Positions 24,940 to 33,611 of a DNA stretch of 64,000 bases are shown one piece after another. The notes under the pieces are model-generated. The model was not told the origin of the DNA and searched no databases. It saw only the letters and a program-made list of their open reading frames with translations. The translations under genes were made by a program, and so were the position numbers. The DNA comes from Frigoribacterium sp. Leaf263 (GTDB lineage: Bacteria > Actinomycetota > Actinomycetes > Actinomycetales > Microbacteriaceae), in contig NZ_LMMO01000003.1 in NCBI RefSeq assembly GCF_001422285.1, positions 763 through 64,762 on the forward strand, read 5' to 3'. The first letter of the stretch is position 1; every line of letters starts with the position of its first letter.

Positions 24940-24940
24940 C

Positions 24941-25570
24941 GTGTTCACCGGACTCGTCGAGGAGCTCGGCAGCGTCGTCCGCGTCGACGATCAGGGCGAC
25001 AGCGTGCGGTTGACCGTCCGCGGCCCCCTCGCGGTCGCCGACGCCGATCACGGGGACTCCATCTCGGTCAGCGGCGTCTGCCTCACGGTCGTCGAGCACG
25101 ACGCCGAGACCTTCACCGCCGACGTCATGCGGCAGACCCTCGTCATGAGCACGATCGGCTCCTTCGGCCCCGGCGACGCCGTGAACCTCGAGCGCGCGGC
25201 GCGTGTCGGCGACCGTCTCGGCGGGCACATCGTGCAGGGGCACATCGACGGCACGGCCCGCGTCGTCGAGATCGAAGACGGCGACGCCTGGCGGCGCGTG
25301 CGCTTCGACCTCTCCGCCGATCTCGCTCCGCTGCTGGTCGACAAGGGCTCGGTGACGCTCGACGGCGTCAGCCTCACGGTCAGCGCCATCAGCGAGCCCG
25401 GCGCCGAGCAGGGCTGGTTCGAGGTGAGCCTCATCCCCGAGACCCTCGCCGTCACGACCCTTGGCGCCAAGACGGTCGGCGACGCGGTCAACGTCGAGAC
25501 CGACGTCCTGGCCCGTCATGTGAGGCGCATGCTGCGTCTCGACGCGATCTCCGCCGAGGCGCGCCCGTGA
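24941..25570 (+). CDS. ribE: Riboflavin synthase, alpha chain
   Basis: This enzyme condenses two molecules of 6,7-dimethyl-8-ribityllumazine into riboflavin. The 209-aa protein has the two tandem lumazine-binding domains expected of the trimeric enzyme: [10 protein letters not shown] at the N-terminus, [14 protein letters not shown] and [13 protein letters not shown] in the first, [14 protein letters not shown] and [16 protein letters not shown] in the second. The GTG start at 24941 directly follows the TGA of the 42-aa ORF, suggesting translational coupling. Its own stop overlaps the ribB start (GTGA). Confidence 0.95.
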   Translation: MFTGLVEELGSVVRVDDQGDSVRLTVRGPLAVADADHGDSISVSGVCLTVVEHDAETFTADVMRQTLVMSTIGSFGPGDAVNLERAARVGDRLGGHIVQGHIDGTARVVEIEDGDAWRRVRFDLSADLAPLLVDKGSVTLDGVSLTVSAISEPGAEQGWFEVSLIPETLAVTTLGAKTVGDAVNVETDVLARHVRRMLRLDAISAEARP

Positions 25571-26385
25571 CCGGCCCCGTCGAGAGCGTTCCGACCGCGA
25601 CCGCCCCCGCTCCGCCGATAGACGCCGAGGAGGCGCGGGTCGACCGGACTCCGGCCCTCGCCTCGATCGAGACCGCGCTCCGGCACCTCCGGCGCGGTCG
25701 CCCCGTCATCGTCGTCGACGACGAGTCGCGCGAGAACGAGGGCGACGTCGTCCTCTCCGCCGAGCTGGCCACGCAGGAGTGGCTGGCGTGGACCGTCCGG
25801 GTGTCATCCGGCTTCATCTGCGCCCCGATGACGAACGCCGAGGCCGACCGCCTCGATCTGCCCCCGATGGTCGCGCGCAACGAGGACGACCGCGGCACGG
25901 CCTACACGGTGAGCGTCGACGCGGCGTCCGGCGTGACCACCGGGATCAGCGCCTCCGACCGGGCCACGACCCTGCGCGCGCTGGCCTCGGCGTCGAGTGT
26001 CCGCGACGATCTCCACCGCCCGGGTCACGTCATCCCGCTGCGCGCCCGCGACGGCGGGGTGCGCGAGCGCGACGGTCACACCGAGGCGTCGGTCGACCTG
26101 ATGCGGGCGGCGGGTCTGCGCCCCGTCGCGGCCATCAGCGAGATCGTCGCCGACGACGGCGAGATGATGCGCCTGGCGGGTCTGCTCGAGCTCGGCGCCC
26201 GCGACGGGGTCCCGGTCGTGACCATCGCCGAGCTGATCCGCTGGCTCGGCGACCGGGATCTCGACGATCTCGGCACCCCCGACGACACCGGCACCCCCGA
26301 CAGCACCATCACCCCCGACGACACCGGCACCCCCGACAGCACCATCACCCCCGACGACACCACCAGCGAAGGAGACCGCGCATGA
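25567..26385 (+). CDS. ribB: 3,4-dihydroxy-2-butanone 4-phosphate synthase
   Basis: RibB makes the four-carbon precursor of riboflavin from ribulose 5-phosphate. The 272-aa product has the full RibB domain at about residues 33-235: [62 protein letters not shown] and [14 protein letters not shown]. Unlike the bifunctional RibBA usual in actinobacteria, the GTP cyclohydrolase II domain is absent. The protein ends in about 35 low-complexity residues rich in Thr, Pro and Asp, coded by a 36-bp tandem repeat. Start and stop overlap ribE and ribH. Confidence 0.93.
   Translation: MTGPVESVPTATAPAPPIDAEEARVDRTPALASIETALRHLRRGRPVIVVDDESRENEGDVVLSAELATQEWLAWTVRVSSGFICAPMTNAEADRLDLPPMVARNEDDRGTAYTVSVDAASGVTTGISASDRATTLRALASASSVRDDLHRPGHVIPLRARDGGVRERDGHTEASVDLMRAAGLRPVAAISEIVADDGEMMRLAGLLELGARDGVPVVTIAELIRWLGDRDLDDLGTPDDTGTPDSTITPDDTGTPDSTITPDDTTSEGDRA
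26275..26361. repeat. 36-bp tandem repeat in the ribB 3' end
   Basis: Units at 26275-26310 and 26311-26346 are identical, and a third is cut off after 15 nt (26347-26361). They encode repeats of [12 protein letters not shown]. The repeat falls where a RibA domain would begin in a fused RibBA. Confidence 0.9.
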
Positions 26386-26864
26386 GCGGCGAAGGCTCAC
26401 CCACCGAACTCGAGGTCGACGGCACGGGGGTGCGCGTCACCATCGTCGCGGGCACCTGGCACCAGTCCATCAGCGACGGCCTGCTGGCCGGAGCGCTCGC
26501 CGCGGCCGAGCGTCTCGGAGCGACGGCCACGGTGCTGCGCGTCCCGGGCAGCTTCGAACTGCCGGTCGTCGCGAAGGCGGCGCTCGAGAACGGCGCCGAC
26601 GCCGTCGTCGCCCTCGGCGTCATCATCCGCGGAGGCACCCCGCACTTCGAGTACGTGTCGGACGCCGCGACGTCCGGGCTGCTGCGGGTGAGTCTCGACA
26701 CGGGCAAGCCCGTCGGCTTCGGCGTGCTCACCCTCGACGACGAGCAGCAGGGACTCGACCGCGCCGGTCTGCCCGGCTCCAAGGAGGACAAGGGCGCCGA
26801 GGCCACCCACGCCGCCATCGCCACGGCGGTGCAGCTGAGAACCCTCGCCGCCCCGCGCGCCTGA
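26382..26864 (+). CDS. ribH: 6,7-dimethyl-8-ribityllumazine synthase
   Basis: Lumazine synthase joins the RibB product to the pyrimidine intermediate to give 6,7-dimethyl-8-ribityllumazine. The 160-aa protein has [12 protein letters not shown] at the N-terminus, the [12 protein letters not shown] substrate loop, [17 protein letters not shown] with the catalytic His region, and KPVGFGVLT. The ATG overlaps the ribB stop. It is the last gene of the riboswitch-controlled operon, followed by a run of repeated GCGCCTCC motifs. Confidence 0.95.
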   Translation: MSGEGSPTELEVDGTGVRVTIVAGTWHQSISDGLLAGALAAAERLGATATVLRVPGSFELPVVAKAALENGADAVVALGVIIRGGTPHFEYVSDAATSGLLRVSLDTGKPVGFGVLTLDDEQQGLDRAGLPGSKEDKGAEATHAAIATAVQLRTLAAPRA

Positions 26865-26997
26865 CCCCGCGCCTCCTGACCCGCGCCTCCTGACCCGCGT
26901 CGGCCTGACCCGCGCCGGCCGGCCCCGCGCCGGCCGGCCCCGCGCCCGGTGGGGCGGGTCCGGCCCGCCGGGCGACGCGACCGGCGGCGGTCGGCCG
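26865..26997. repeat. Tandem short repeats after ribH
   Basis: TGACCCGCGCCTCC-like units occur twice in a row followed by a CCGCGTCGGCCTGA variant, then GCGCCGGCCGGCCCC appears twice in tandem. It is a local amplification of the dispersed motif. No terminator with a clean stem was resolved. Confidence 0.6.
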
Positions 26998-27816
26998 CTA
27001 CGCCAGGACCTCGTCGAAGAACGCCCGCATCTGCGCCCACGAGCGTCGGTCGGCGACGGCCTGGTACTGGGCGCCGTGCTCGGGCGAGTCGACCTCGGGC
27101 ACGGCGAACGCGTGCATGGCGCCGCTGTACGTGACGATCTGCCAGTCGGGCGCTCCGGCGTTCCGCAGCTCGTCCTCGAAGGCGACGACCGCGTCGTCGG
27201 GCACGACCGGGTCGGCAGAGCCCGTCATGACCAGGATCGGCGCGGTCACGGCGCCGGGCAGCGCGGGCGCACCGGTCGACAGCCCGCCGTGGAACGAGGC
27301 GACCGCCGCCACGGGGGCCCCGGAGCGAGCGAGCTCGAGGGCCGCCGAGCCTCCGAAGCAGTACCCCATGACGGCGATGCGCTCGGGGTCGACCCCCGGC
27401 TCGGCCCGCAGGCGCTCGAGGCTCGCGAGCAGGCGGGCGCGGAACGCCTCGACGTCGCCGTACCAGCGACCGGCCTCGGCAGCCGCGCCCTCGGGTCCGG
27501 GCCGGACGCCCTTCCCGTAGACGTCGCCGGCCAGCGCGACGTACCCGAGGCGGGCGAGCATCCGAGCCCGCACCTTGACGTGGTCGACGACGCCGAACCA
27601 GTCGTGGATCACCAGGACGCCGGGCCGCAGCTCGGACGTCGACGTCTCCGACGGCCCCGAGGAGGCACGGGCCGGCCTGGCGAGGAACCCCTCGAGATCG
27701 GTGGTCCCGTCGCGGTAGACGACGTCGCCGGCCTCGACGCCACCCGGGTCGGGCACGGTGGCGAGCAGTCGTTCGAGGTCGGGGGAGAGGGTCTGGGGGG
27801 AGTCGGTGTCGGTCAC
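26998..27816 (-). CDS. Dienelactone hydrolase family protein
   Basis: A 272-aa alpha/beta hydrolase. The catalytic triad is recognisable: Cys in GYCFGGSAAL near 153, Asp in MTGSADPVVPDD and His in GAMHAF near 240. The oxyanion strand is PGVLVIHDWFGVVDHVK. Family members open dienelactones in aromatic catabolism, but most genomic copies act on other esters or lactones, and nothing nearby suggests aromatic degradation. The start is GTG 27816, with a -10 TACCGT 6 nt upstream. It is followed on the chromosome by a TetR gene in the same direction. Confidence 0.9.
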   Translation of the reverse strand: MTDTDSPQTLSPDLERLLATVPDPGGVEAGDVVYRDGTTDLEGFLARPARASSGPSETSTSELRPGVLVIHDWFGVVDHVKVRARMLARLGYVALAGDVYGKGVRPGPEGAAAEAGRWYGDVEAFRARLLASLERLRAEPGVDPERIAVMGYCFGGSAALELARSGAPVAAVASFHGGLSTGAPALPGAVTAPILVMTGSADPVVPDDAVVAFEDELRNAGAPDWQIVTYSGAMHAFAVPEVDSPEHGAQYQAVADRRSWAQMRAFFDEVLA

Positions 27817-27822
27817 GTCGTC

Positions 27823-27828
27823 ACGGTA
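27823..27828 (-). promoter_or_regulatory. -10 element, leaderless promoter of the hydrolase gene
   Basis: TACCGT on the minus strand ends 6 nt before the GTG at 27816. Confidence 0.5.
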
Positions 27829-27837
27829 CTCTCGAGC

Positions 27838-28395
27838 TCAGCCGACGAGCCGGGTGACCGCCTGGCGGACGACCACGCAGCGTCGTTCGTGCGGGCCGGT
27901 GTGCAGGTTCGAGGCGTCGGGGGTCACGAACCAGGCGAGGACGAGGCCGAAGACCATCGTCAGCAGCTCGTCGGCGTCCCACTCGGAGGGGATCGCGCCG
28001 GCCTGCTGCGCTTCGCGCACCGCCTCGCGACGTGCCTCCAGCTGGTCGTGGTCGACGACTCCCGGGCTGGGCAGCGAGGCGCCCTCGATCTGACCCCAGA
28101 GCAGCAGCCGTGCGTCGTCGGGGTTCGTCGCCAGGTGGTCGTACAGGCGCGAGGCCCATCGCGGCAGGTCGTGCGCGTCGAACGGGATCGCGGCGAGCCA
28201 CCGGTCGATGCTCTCGCCGAGCGTCGCGTCGAAGAGCACGCGCTTGGTGCTGAAGTGCGCGTAGAGGCGCTCCTTGCTGGCCTCGGCCTCGCGCGCGATG
28301 GTGTCGATGCGCGCTCCGGCGAGTCCGCGGGCGGCGAACTCCGCTCGCGCGGCATCGAGGAGGCGCTCGCGCGGTGGTGTGGGGCGTCGGGGCAT
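27838..28395 (-). CDS. TetR family transcriptional regulator
   Basis: A 185-aa repressor with the TetR HTH at residues about 8-55 (RERLLDAARAEFAARGLAGA, then TIAREAEASKERLYAHFSTK) and a C-terminal ligand domain (LYDHLATNPDDARLLLWGQIEG, LLTMVFGLVLAWFVTPD). ATG 28395 was chosen over an in-frame extension beginning at 28560 because the TATGAT -10 lies 6 nt before it. The hydrolase gene downstream in the same direction is a plausible but unproven target. Confidence 0.9.
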   Translation of the reverse strand: MPRRPTPPRERLLDAARAEFAARGLAGARIDTIAREAEASKERLYAHFSTKRVLFDATLGESIDRWLAAIPFDAHDLPRWASRLYDHLATNPDDARLLLWGQIEGASLPSPGVVDHDQLEARREAVREAQQAGAIPSEWDADELLTMVFGLVLAWFVTPDASNLHTGPHERRCVVVRQAVTRLVG

Positions 28396-28401
28396 CCCCA
28401 G

Positions 28402-28407
28402 ATCATA
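28402..28407 (-). promoter_or_regulatory. -10 element, leaderless promoter of tetR
   Basis: TATGAT on the minus strand, near consensus, ends 6 nt before ATG 28395. Confidence 0.55.
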
Positions 28408-28483
28408 GGTGCGGCGAGGGTCGGCCCGCGCGTCGATGCGCGGGCCGGCCCGACCACGCCGTCCGCATCGAGGAGGCGCGGTG

Positions 28484-28939
28484 TCAGCGACCCCCGCCGG
28501 TCGCGTCGGCGGCCCGTGCCATCGGCACATGGGGGATGGCGTCCTCGATGAACTCGTCACCGTCGACGACGAACCCGAAGCGCGCGTACCAGTCGGCGAG
28601 GTGGGCCTGGGCGTCGAGACGGATCAGCCGCCCCTCGCACTCGTCGACGGCTCGACGCATGAGCTGGGCGGCGAGCCCTCGGCCACGGGCCCTCGCGGCG
28701 GTGGCGACGCGGCCGATCCGGCGGTCGTCGCCGTCGTGCAGCACGCGGAGGGTGGCGAGCACTGCGTCGTCGCTCTCGGACCACATCTGCAGGGCGTCGG
28801 GCTCGAGGTCGCGCCCGTCGAGCTCGGGGTAGGCGCATCGCTGCTCGACGACGAAGACGTCGACGCGGAGGCGCATGAGCGAGTAGAGGGTGGCGGGTGG
28901 CATCGCGGCGAGTCGGGCGGTGCGGTGGGTGACGTTCAC
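28484..28939 (-). CDS. ElaA-like GNAT N-acetyltransferase
   Basis: A 151-aa acetyltransferase of the ElaA branch, recognised by LYSLMRLRVDVFVVEQRCAY and PELDGRDLEPDALQMW. The acetyl-CoA loop appears as RIGRVATAARARGRGLAAQL (R/QxxGxG/A form) with the following helix MRRAVDECEG, and the end motif is YARFGFVVDGDEF. The acceptor is unknown. The start is GTG 28939 with TACCCT 6 nt upstream. A copy of the dispersed CGCGCCTCCTCG motif begins three bases after its stop codon. Confidence 0.9.
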   Translation of the reverse strand: MNVTHRTARLAAMPPATLYSLMRLRVDVFVVEQRCAYPELDGRDLEPDALQMWSESDDAVLATLRVLHDGDDRRIGRVATAARARGRGLAAQLMRRAVDECEGRLIRLDAQAHLADWYARFGFVVDGDEFIEDAIPHVPMARAADATGGGR

Positions 28940-28945
28940 GGGATC

Positions 28946-28951
28946 AGGGTA
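28946..28951 (-). promoter_or_regulatory. -10 element, leaderless promoter of the GNAT gene
   Basis: TACCCT on the minus strand ends 6 nt before GTG 28939. Confidence 0.5.
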
Positions 28952-29135
28952 TCGGCGGCCCCCGACACGGCCGAACGGGTGAAGCTGGCGGGGGTAGACG
29001 GGTGATTCTGCCCCCCTGATGACCCCGTCGAGCGCGACGGTGTGATGGTCTGGGGTGTCGTGCCCGACACGGCATCCCCGTCCGCCCCGACCGACCGACC
29101 CCCGCGCGTCCGCGTTCGCGCCTCCCGGAAGACCG

Positions 29136-30182
29136 ATGACCACCGCCCACCCCCGACCGAACAGCCCCGATTCCCCCGACGCCGGCGCCGGCGTCGCGAG
29201 CGCGTCGCCCGACGGCACCGATCCTCTCGCCGTGGTCGACCCCACCGACCCCATCGACGTCAGGGATCCGCTGGACGCTCCGAGACCGGCGGGCGGGTTC
29301 CGCAGCCGCGTCGTCGTCTTCGGCGACGTGCTCGACGACATCATCGTCACCGCGACGACCCCGATGGTCCGCGGCACGGACACCGACGCGCTGATCCGGC
29401 ACCGGGCCGGCGGCGCGGCCGCGAACACCGCGGCGTGGCTCGGCTCGCTCGGCACCGAGGTCGACTTCGTCGGACGGGTCGGGATCGCCGACCGGCATCG
29501 GCACGCGCAGCTGCTCGCGGACGCCGGGGTGGCACCGCGGCTGACCTACGACGCCCATCATCCGACCGGGACGGTCGTCATCACCGTCGACGGCGACGAG
29601 TCGTCGATGTACACCGACCGCGGGGCGAGCGCGACCCTCGACCCCGACGAGGTGCCCGACGAGCTGCTGCGCTCGGCGGCCGTCCTGCACGTCACCGGCT
29701 ACTCGGTCGTCCACTCGCGGACGCCGGTCCCGCTCCGCCGTCTCCTGGCCCGCGCGCGCGACGCCGGCGTCGCCGTCTCGGTCGATCCGGGCAGCAGCGG
29801 GTTCATCGACCGGTTCGGCGCCGAGGCGTTCCTCGAGACGGTCCAGGGCGCCGATCTGCTCTTCCCGAGTCCCGCCGAGGGGCGTCTGCTGACGGGCCTC
29901 GACACCGAGCACGAGATCGCCGAGTCCCTCGCCGGTCGGTTCGGGGTCGTCTGCGTCGTCCGGGACGACGGAGGCGCGGTGCTCGCCCGTCACGGCCGTC
30001 CCGTCGTCGACGTGGCGACCCTCGCCACGCGGATGGTCGACCCGGTGGGTGCCGGAGACGCGTTCGTCGCCGGCTTCATCGACTCGTGGCGCACGAACCG
30101 CAAGCCCGGCGTGGCCGCCCGCCGGGGCGCCCGTGCCGCGGCCCGCGCGTTCGCCGTCACCGGCGGCCGCCCGCCCGCCTGA
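29136..30182 (+). CDS. PfkB family carbohydrate kinase
   Basis: A 348-aa ribokinase-like sugar kinase. After a Pro/Asp-rich N-terminal extension of about 50 residues, the domain begins VVVFGDVLDDIIV. It contains the first signature GGAAANTAAWLGSLGTEVDF, the lid region SSMYTDRGAS, and the second signature DPVGAGDAFVAGFI near 302 with the catalytic Asp. It phosphorylates a sugar or nucleoside whose identity is not evident. ATG 29136 follows GGAAG. An in-frame GTG/ATG extension to 29055 is less likely. No sugar-uptake genes are adjacent. Confidence 0.9.
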   Translation: MTTAHPRPNSPDSPDAGAGVASASPDGTDPLAVVDPTDPIDVRDPLDAPRPAGGFRSRVVVFGDVLDDIIVTATTPMVRGTDTDALIRHRAGGAAANTAAWLGSLGTEVDFVGRVGIADRHRHAQLLADAGVAPRLTYDAHHPTGTVVITVDGDESSMYTDRGASATLDPDEVPDELLRSAAVLHVTGYSVVHSRTPVPLRRLLARARDAGVAVSVDPGSSGFIDRFGAEAFLETVQGADLLFPSPAEGRLLTGLDTEHEIAESLAGRFGVVCVVRDDGGAVLARHGRPVVDVATLATRMVDPVGAGDAFVAGFIDSWRTNRKPGVAARRGARAAARAFAVTGGRPPA

Positions 30183-30226
30183 GGAGCGTCGCCTCCGCCT
30201 GAGACTCGCGCGCCGCCGGCCGGGCC

Positions 30227-31681
30227 TCAGTGAGCGGTCTCGGCCCGGACGGTCAGCGTCTGCACGCGGGGCGGGGACTCCGGCGTCAGCCGGATCTCGA
30301 AGCGGAGCAGCCCGCGGCGGCCCGCGCGGCGCCAGACCAGATGCGACGGGGCCTTGGACTCGTCGACGGGGGCGTCCGCGACCGTGCCGCGCGCGCCTCC
30401 TCGGTCCTCCGCCGGGGCGTCCCCTGCGGCGTCGATCCGGGCGATGCCGCCCACCGCGGCGACGGCCTCCGCCCACTGCCGACGGCGTCGTCCGAGGGGC
30501 ACGTCGAGCTCGATGTTCTCGGCGAGCCAGTCGCCCGGCTCGTCGTCGCCGAGCACCAGCCCCTCGACGGCGTCGCGGGCGGCGAGCGTCTCGGGCCACG
30601 GGGCCGTCGCGACGCGCGACGAGGCCGTCTCGGCCAGCAGCCCGTCGAGGGCGAGGGTGACGGGCACCGACACCTGCGCGTAGGTGGCGTTCTCGAAGCC
30701 GATCGCTCCGACGCCCGTGGCGGCGTGCCACCGCATGTGGGCCGAGAAGCCGGGGTACCCGCCCGAGTGCGAGACGATCGCGCCGTGATCCGGGTGGTGC
30801 TCGACGAAGAGACCGAGGCCGTACCCGCCGGGGTGCGCGCCGAGGCCGGGGACGAACCGCTGGATCTGCTGCATCTCCCGGCGGGAGGCGCGCGAGAGGA
30901 CGCCCTCGTGGTCGCCCTCCGCCTCGGGGTCGAACGCCGAGCCGAGCCAGCGCGCCCAGCGCGCGAGGTCGTCGGTCGTGCTGAAGAGCCCGCCGATCGA
31001 CGAGAACGCGCCCGGACCCGAGAACGGCAGGGGCTCCCATCCGTCGCCGACGCGTCGGTGTCCGACCGCGAGGCCGCCGGCGGCGTCGACGTCGGTCGTG
31101 AAGCCGGTCGAGGCGAGTCCGAGCGGTTCGAGGACGTCGCGCTCGATCACCTCGCGGTACGTCCGACCCGCGGCCTCGGCGATCACGCGGCCGAGCAGGG
31201 CGTATCCGAGGTTCGAGTAGGCGAAGGTCGTGCCGGGCACGCTGTCGAAGGTCAGGCCCCGCCGGAGGACGGCGTCGAGACCGGCGTCCGTCAGCGACTC
31301 CTGCCGGTCGCCCCACGGGTCGTCGGTGGGGAACCCGGCCGACATCGTCGCGAGCATGCGGATGGTGGGCACCGGCGAATCGGCGGTGGGCAGCGCGACC
31401 TCGCGGAACGCCGGGACCCAGTCGGTGACGGGCGCGTCGAGATCGACCTCGCCGGCGTCGCGGAGGGCGAGCAGCGCGGTCGCCGTGAAGCTCTTCGTGC
31501 ACGACGCGATCCGGTACGCCGTGTCGGGGCCGGGCCTGCGTCCGTCGAGCGTGCCCGACGCGCCGCGGTGGGTCACGCCGTCGCGGTCGAAGGTGGCCCA
31601 GACGGCGCTCGGGGCCTTCCGCTCGGTCTCGCGGGCGGCGAAGACCGCGTCGATGCCGGAGGCGCGGGTCGAGCCGGTCAC
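30227..31681 (-). CDS. Serine beta-lactamase-like hydrolase (class C/esterase type)
   Basis: A 484-aa protein of the beta-lactamase/EstB superfamily. The catalytic SxxK is SCTK at residues 60-63, the Tyr-x-Asn motif is YSNLGY near 155, and HSGG near 303 replaces the KTG box. No signal peptide is visible, so it is probably a cytoplasmic esterase or peptidase rather than a resistance enzyme. A C-terminal domain (about 400-484) has beta-strand character. The GTG start overlaps the photolyase stop (GTGA), so it is the last gene of a MarR-phr-hydrolase operon. Confidence 0.9.
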   Translation of the reverse strand: MTGSTRASGIDAVFAARETERKAPSAVWATFDRDGVTHRGASGTLDGRRPGPDTAYRIASCTKSFTATALLALRDAGEVDLDAPVTDWVPAFREVALPTADSPVPTIRMLATMSAGFPTDDPWGDRQESLTDAGLDAVLRRGLTFDSVPGTTFAYSNLGYALLGRVIAEAAGRTYREVIERDVLEPLGLASTGFTTDVDAAGGLAVGHRRVGDGWEPLPFSGPGAFSSIGGLFSTTDDLARWARWLGSAFDPEAEGDHEGVLSRASRREMQQIQRFVPGLGAHPGGYGLGLFVEHHPDHGAIVSHSGGYPGFSAHMRWHAATGVGAIGFENATYAQVSVPVTLALDGLLAETASSRVATAPWPETLAARDAVEGLVLGDDEPGDWLAENIELDVPLGRRRRQWAEAVAAVGGIARIDAAGDAPAEDRGGARGTVADAPVDESKAPSHLVWRRAGRRGLLRFEIRLTPESPPRVQTLTVRAETAH

Positions 31682-33060
31682 GACTGCTCGGTCTCGACGG
31701 GCGTCCGTCGCATGGTCTCGTACGCGTCGAGCGCTGCCCGGCGCGAGGCCTTGAGGTCCACGAGGGGCTCGGGGTAGTCGTCGTCGTCGACCTCGGGCAC
31801 CCACTGACGGATGTAGTCGCGATGCTGATCGAACTTGCTCGCCTGCAGCACCGGGTTGAAGACCCGGAAGTACGGTGCGGCGTCGGCGCCCGATCCGGCC
31901 GTCCACTGCCAGTTCGCGGGGTTGTTGGCCTCGTCGGCGTCGACCAGGGTGTCCCAGAACCAGGCCTCGCCGACCCTCCAGTCCACGAGCATGTTCTTGA
32001 TCAGGAAGCTCGCCGTCACCATTCTGACGCGGTTGTGCATCCAGCCGGTCGTCCAGAGCTGCCGCATGCCGGCGTCGACGAGCGGCACGCCGGTGCGGCC
32101 GTGCCGCCAGGCGTCGATCTCGCTCTCGGGCACGTCGGCCCAGGGGAAGCTCTCGAACTCGGGTCGGTAGCTGACGGTCGCGAGATCGGGCGACGTGAAG
32201 AGGATGGTGTGGTTGAACTCGCGCCAGACGACCTCGCGGAGGAACGACTGGGCGCGTTCGCGCGAGGCGTCCGGCAGGGCCCCGCGCATCCGGTGCCAGA
32301 TCTGGAACGGGCTGATCTCGCCGAACCGGAGGCGCGGCGACAGCCGACTCGTCGCCTCCTGCGCCGGGAAGTCGCGGTCGCCGTAGTCGGCCAGGGCCCC
32401 GGTCGCGAAGTCCTCGAGGGTGTCGAGGGCGGCGGCCTCGCCCGGGGTCCAGGTCTCGCGGAGGCCAGCGGCCCAGTCGGGGCGGGTGGGGAGCAGACCC
32501 CAGTCGTCGAGGGCGTCGCTCGCCACCGACGCCGCCGGTGCGGTGAGCGACCGGGGCTCGTCGAGCGGCTGACGCGGCTCGGGGCGATCGAGGCAGGCTC
32601 GGTAGAACGGGGTGAACACCTTGAAGGGCTGACCCTGGCCGGTCTGGATCGTCCAGGGCTCGAACAGCAGGTTGGCCTGGAAGCTGTCCGCGACGACTCC
32701 GCCGTCGCGCAGTCCCGCCTTGAGACCGGCGTCGACCTGACGGGGCCCGTGACCGTACCGACGGTTCCAGAAGACGGCGCCGGCGCCCACGTCGGCGACC
32801 AGCTGGGTGATCGCGGCGGCGGCGGCGCCCCGTCGCAGCGTCAACGTCACGCCGATCGCGCGGAGTGACTCGTCGAGGGCCGCGAGGCTGTGGTGCAGCC
32901 ACCATCGCGACGCACCGCCGAGGGGCCGGACCCCCTCGGATTCGTCGTCGAGCACGTAGACGACCACGACCGGCTCGCCTCGCTCCATCGCAGCGTGCAG
33001 GGCGGGGTTGTCGGCCACGCGGAGGTCGTCGCGGAGCCAGACGATCGAGGGTGCGCTCAC
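31678..33060 (-). CDS. phrB: Deoxyribodipyrimidine photolyase
   Basis: A 460-aa flavoenzyme that splits UV-induced cyclobutane pyrimidine dimers with blue light. The N-terminal antenna domain starts SIVWLRDDLRVADNPALH. The C-terminal FAD domain has the signatures WREFNHTILF, GWMHNRVRM and WFWDTLVDADEANNPANWQW, plus the RVFNPVLQASKFD tail. The Trp-rich electron-transfer path is intact. The GTG start overlaps the MarR gene stop by 4 nt, and the stop overlaps the hydrolase start. The class I type is clear; CPD specificity is inferred from the family. Confidence 0.95.
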   Translation of the reverse strand: MSAPSIVWLRDDLRVADNPALHAAMERGEPVVVVYVLDDESEGVRPLGGASRWWLHHSLAALDESLRAIGVTLTLRRGAAAAAITQLVADVGAGAVFWNRRYGHGPRQVDAGLKAGLRDGGVVADSFQANLLFEPWTIQTGQGQPFKVFTPFYRACLDRPEPRQPLDEPRSLTAPAASVASDALDDWGLLPTRPDWAAGLRETWTPGEAAALDTLEDFATGALADYGDRDFPAQEATSRLSPRLRFGEISPFQIWHRMRGALPDASRERAQSFLREVVWREFNHTILFTSPDLATVSYRPEFESFPWADVPESEIDAWRHGRTGVPLVDAGMRQLWTTGWMHNRVRMVTASFLIKNMLVDWRVGEAWFWDTLVDADEANNPANWQWTAGSGADAAPYFRVFNPVLQASKFDQHRDYIRQWVPEVDDDDYPEPLVDLKASRRAALDAYETMRRTPVETEQS

Positions 33061-33527
33061 GCGGGGTTCTCCTGGTCGGTGAGGGGTGCCGGACCGCCGC
33101 CGGCGAGCAGCCGGGTGCAGAGGTCGGTCAGGGCGACGAGATCGTCGTGGGGGAGGCTGCCGCCCACACGGCGGCGGATGGTGGCGGCGTGGGCGACGGC
33201 GGTCCGCCGGTAGAGCTCGTAGCCGTGGTCGGTCAGGGCGACGATGATGCCGCGCGCGTCGGCCGGGTCGTTGAGCTTCTCGACGATGCCTCGGGCGGTC
33301 AGGCGGTCGACCATGCGGCTGATGCTCGGCTGCGTGAGCAGCAGGTGGCGGGTCAGATCGCGGATGCGCGCCCGGCGCTCGGGCTGGTTCGACAGGTTGA
33401 AGAGCACGTCGTACTCGTTGAACGAGATCTCCTGAGTCGGGAAGCAGTCGTTGAGCTCGCGCATCACGCTCACCTGCGCGCGGAAGAGGGCCTCCCAGGC
33501 CCCGACGGCCACGGATGTCTCGCTCAT
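33057..33527 (-). CDS. MarR family regulator heading the photolyase operon
   Basis: A 156-aa MarR-type repressor: dimer helices (VGAWEALFRAQVSVMRELND), the recognition helix region LLTQPSISRMVDRLTARGIV and the wing NDPADARGIIVALTDHG. ATG 33527 is preceded by GAGGTGGAG and by a TAGACT -10 (33553-33558) about 25 nt upstream. It overlaps phrB by 4 nt, so the operon is probably autoregulated and induced by an unknown ligand. Confidence 0.9.
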   Translation of the reverse strand: MSETSVAVGAWEALFRAQVSVMRELNDCFPTQEISFNEYDVLFNLSNQPERRARIRDLTRHLLLTQPSISRMVDRLTARGIVEKLNDPADARGIIVALTDHGYELYRRTAVAHAATIRRRVGGSLPHDDLVALTDLCTRLLAGGGPAPLTDQENPA

Positions 33528-33575
33528 CTCCACCTCGCATTCGTTTCCGTCGAGTCTACGAAGGCAGAGGGGCGC

Positions 33576-33608
33576 CGTCCCGCCACGCGCCGGTCGATGC
33601 GCGGGACG
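33576..33608. terminator. Inverted repeat upstream of marR-phr
   Basis: CGTCCCGC (33576-33583) pairs with GCGGGACG (33601-33608). It stands in tandem with the stronger hairpin at 33612-33643. Confidence 0.4.
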
Positions 33609-33611
33609 ACA

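Noticed and set aside
26275-26361. CRISPR-like direct repeats
   Set aside because: The 36-bp units are contiguous without spacers and are in frame inside ribB.
30227-31681. Antibiotic-resistance beta-lactamase
   Set aside because: No signal peptide, HSGG instead of KTG, and an operon with photolyase; an esterase-type relative is more likely.
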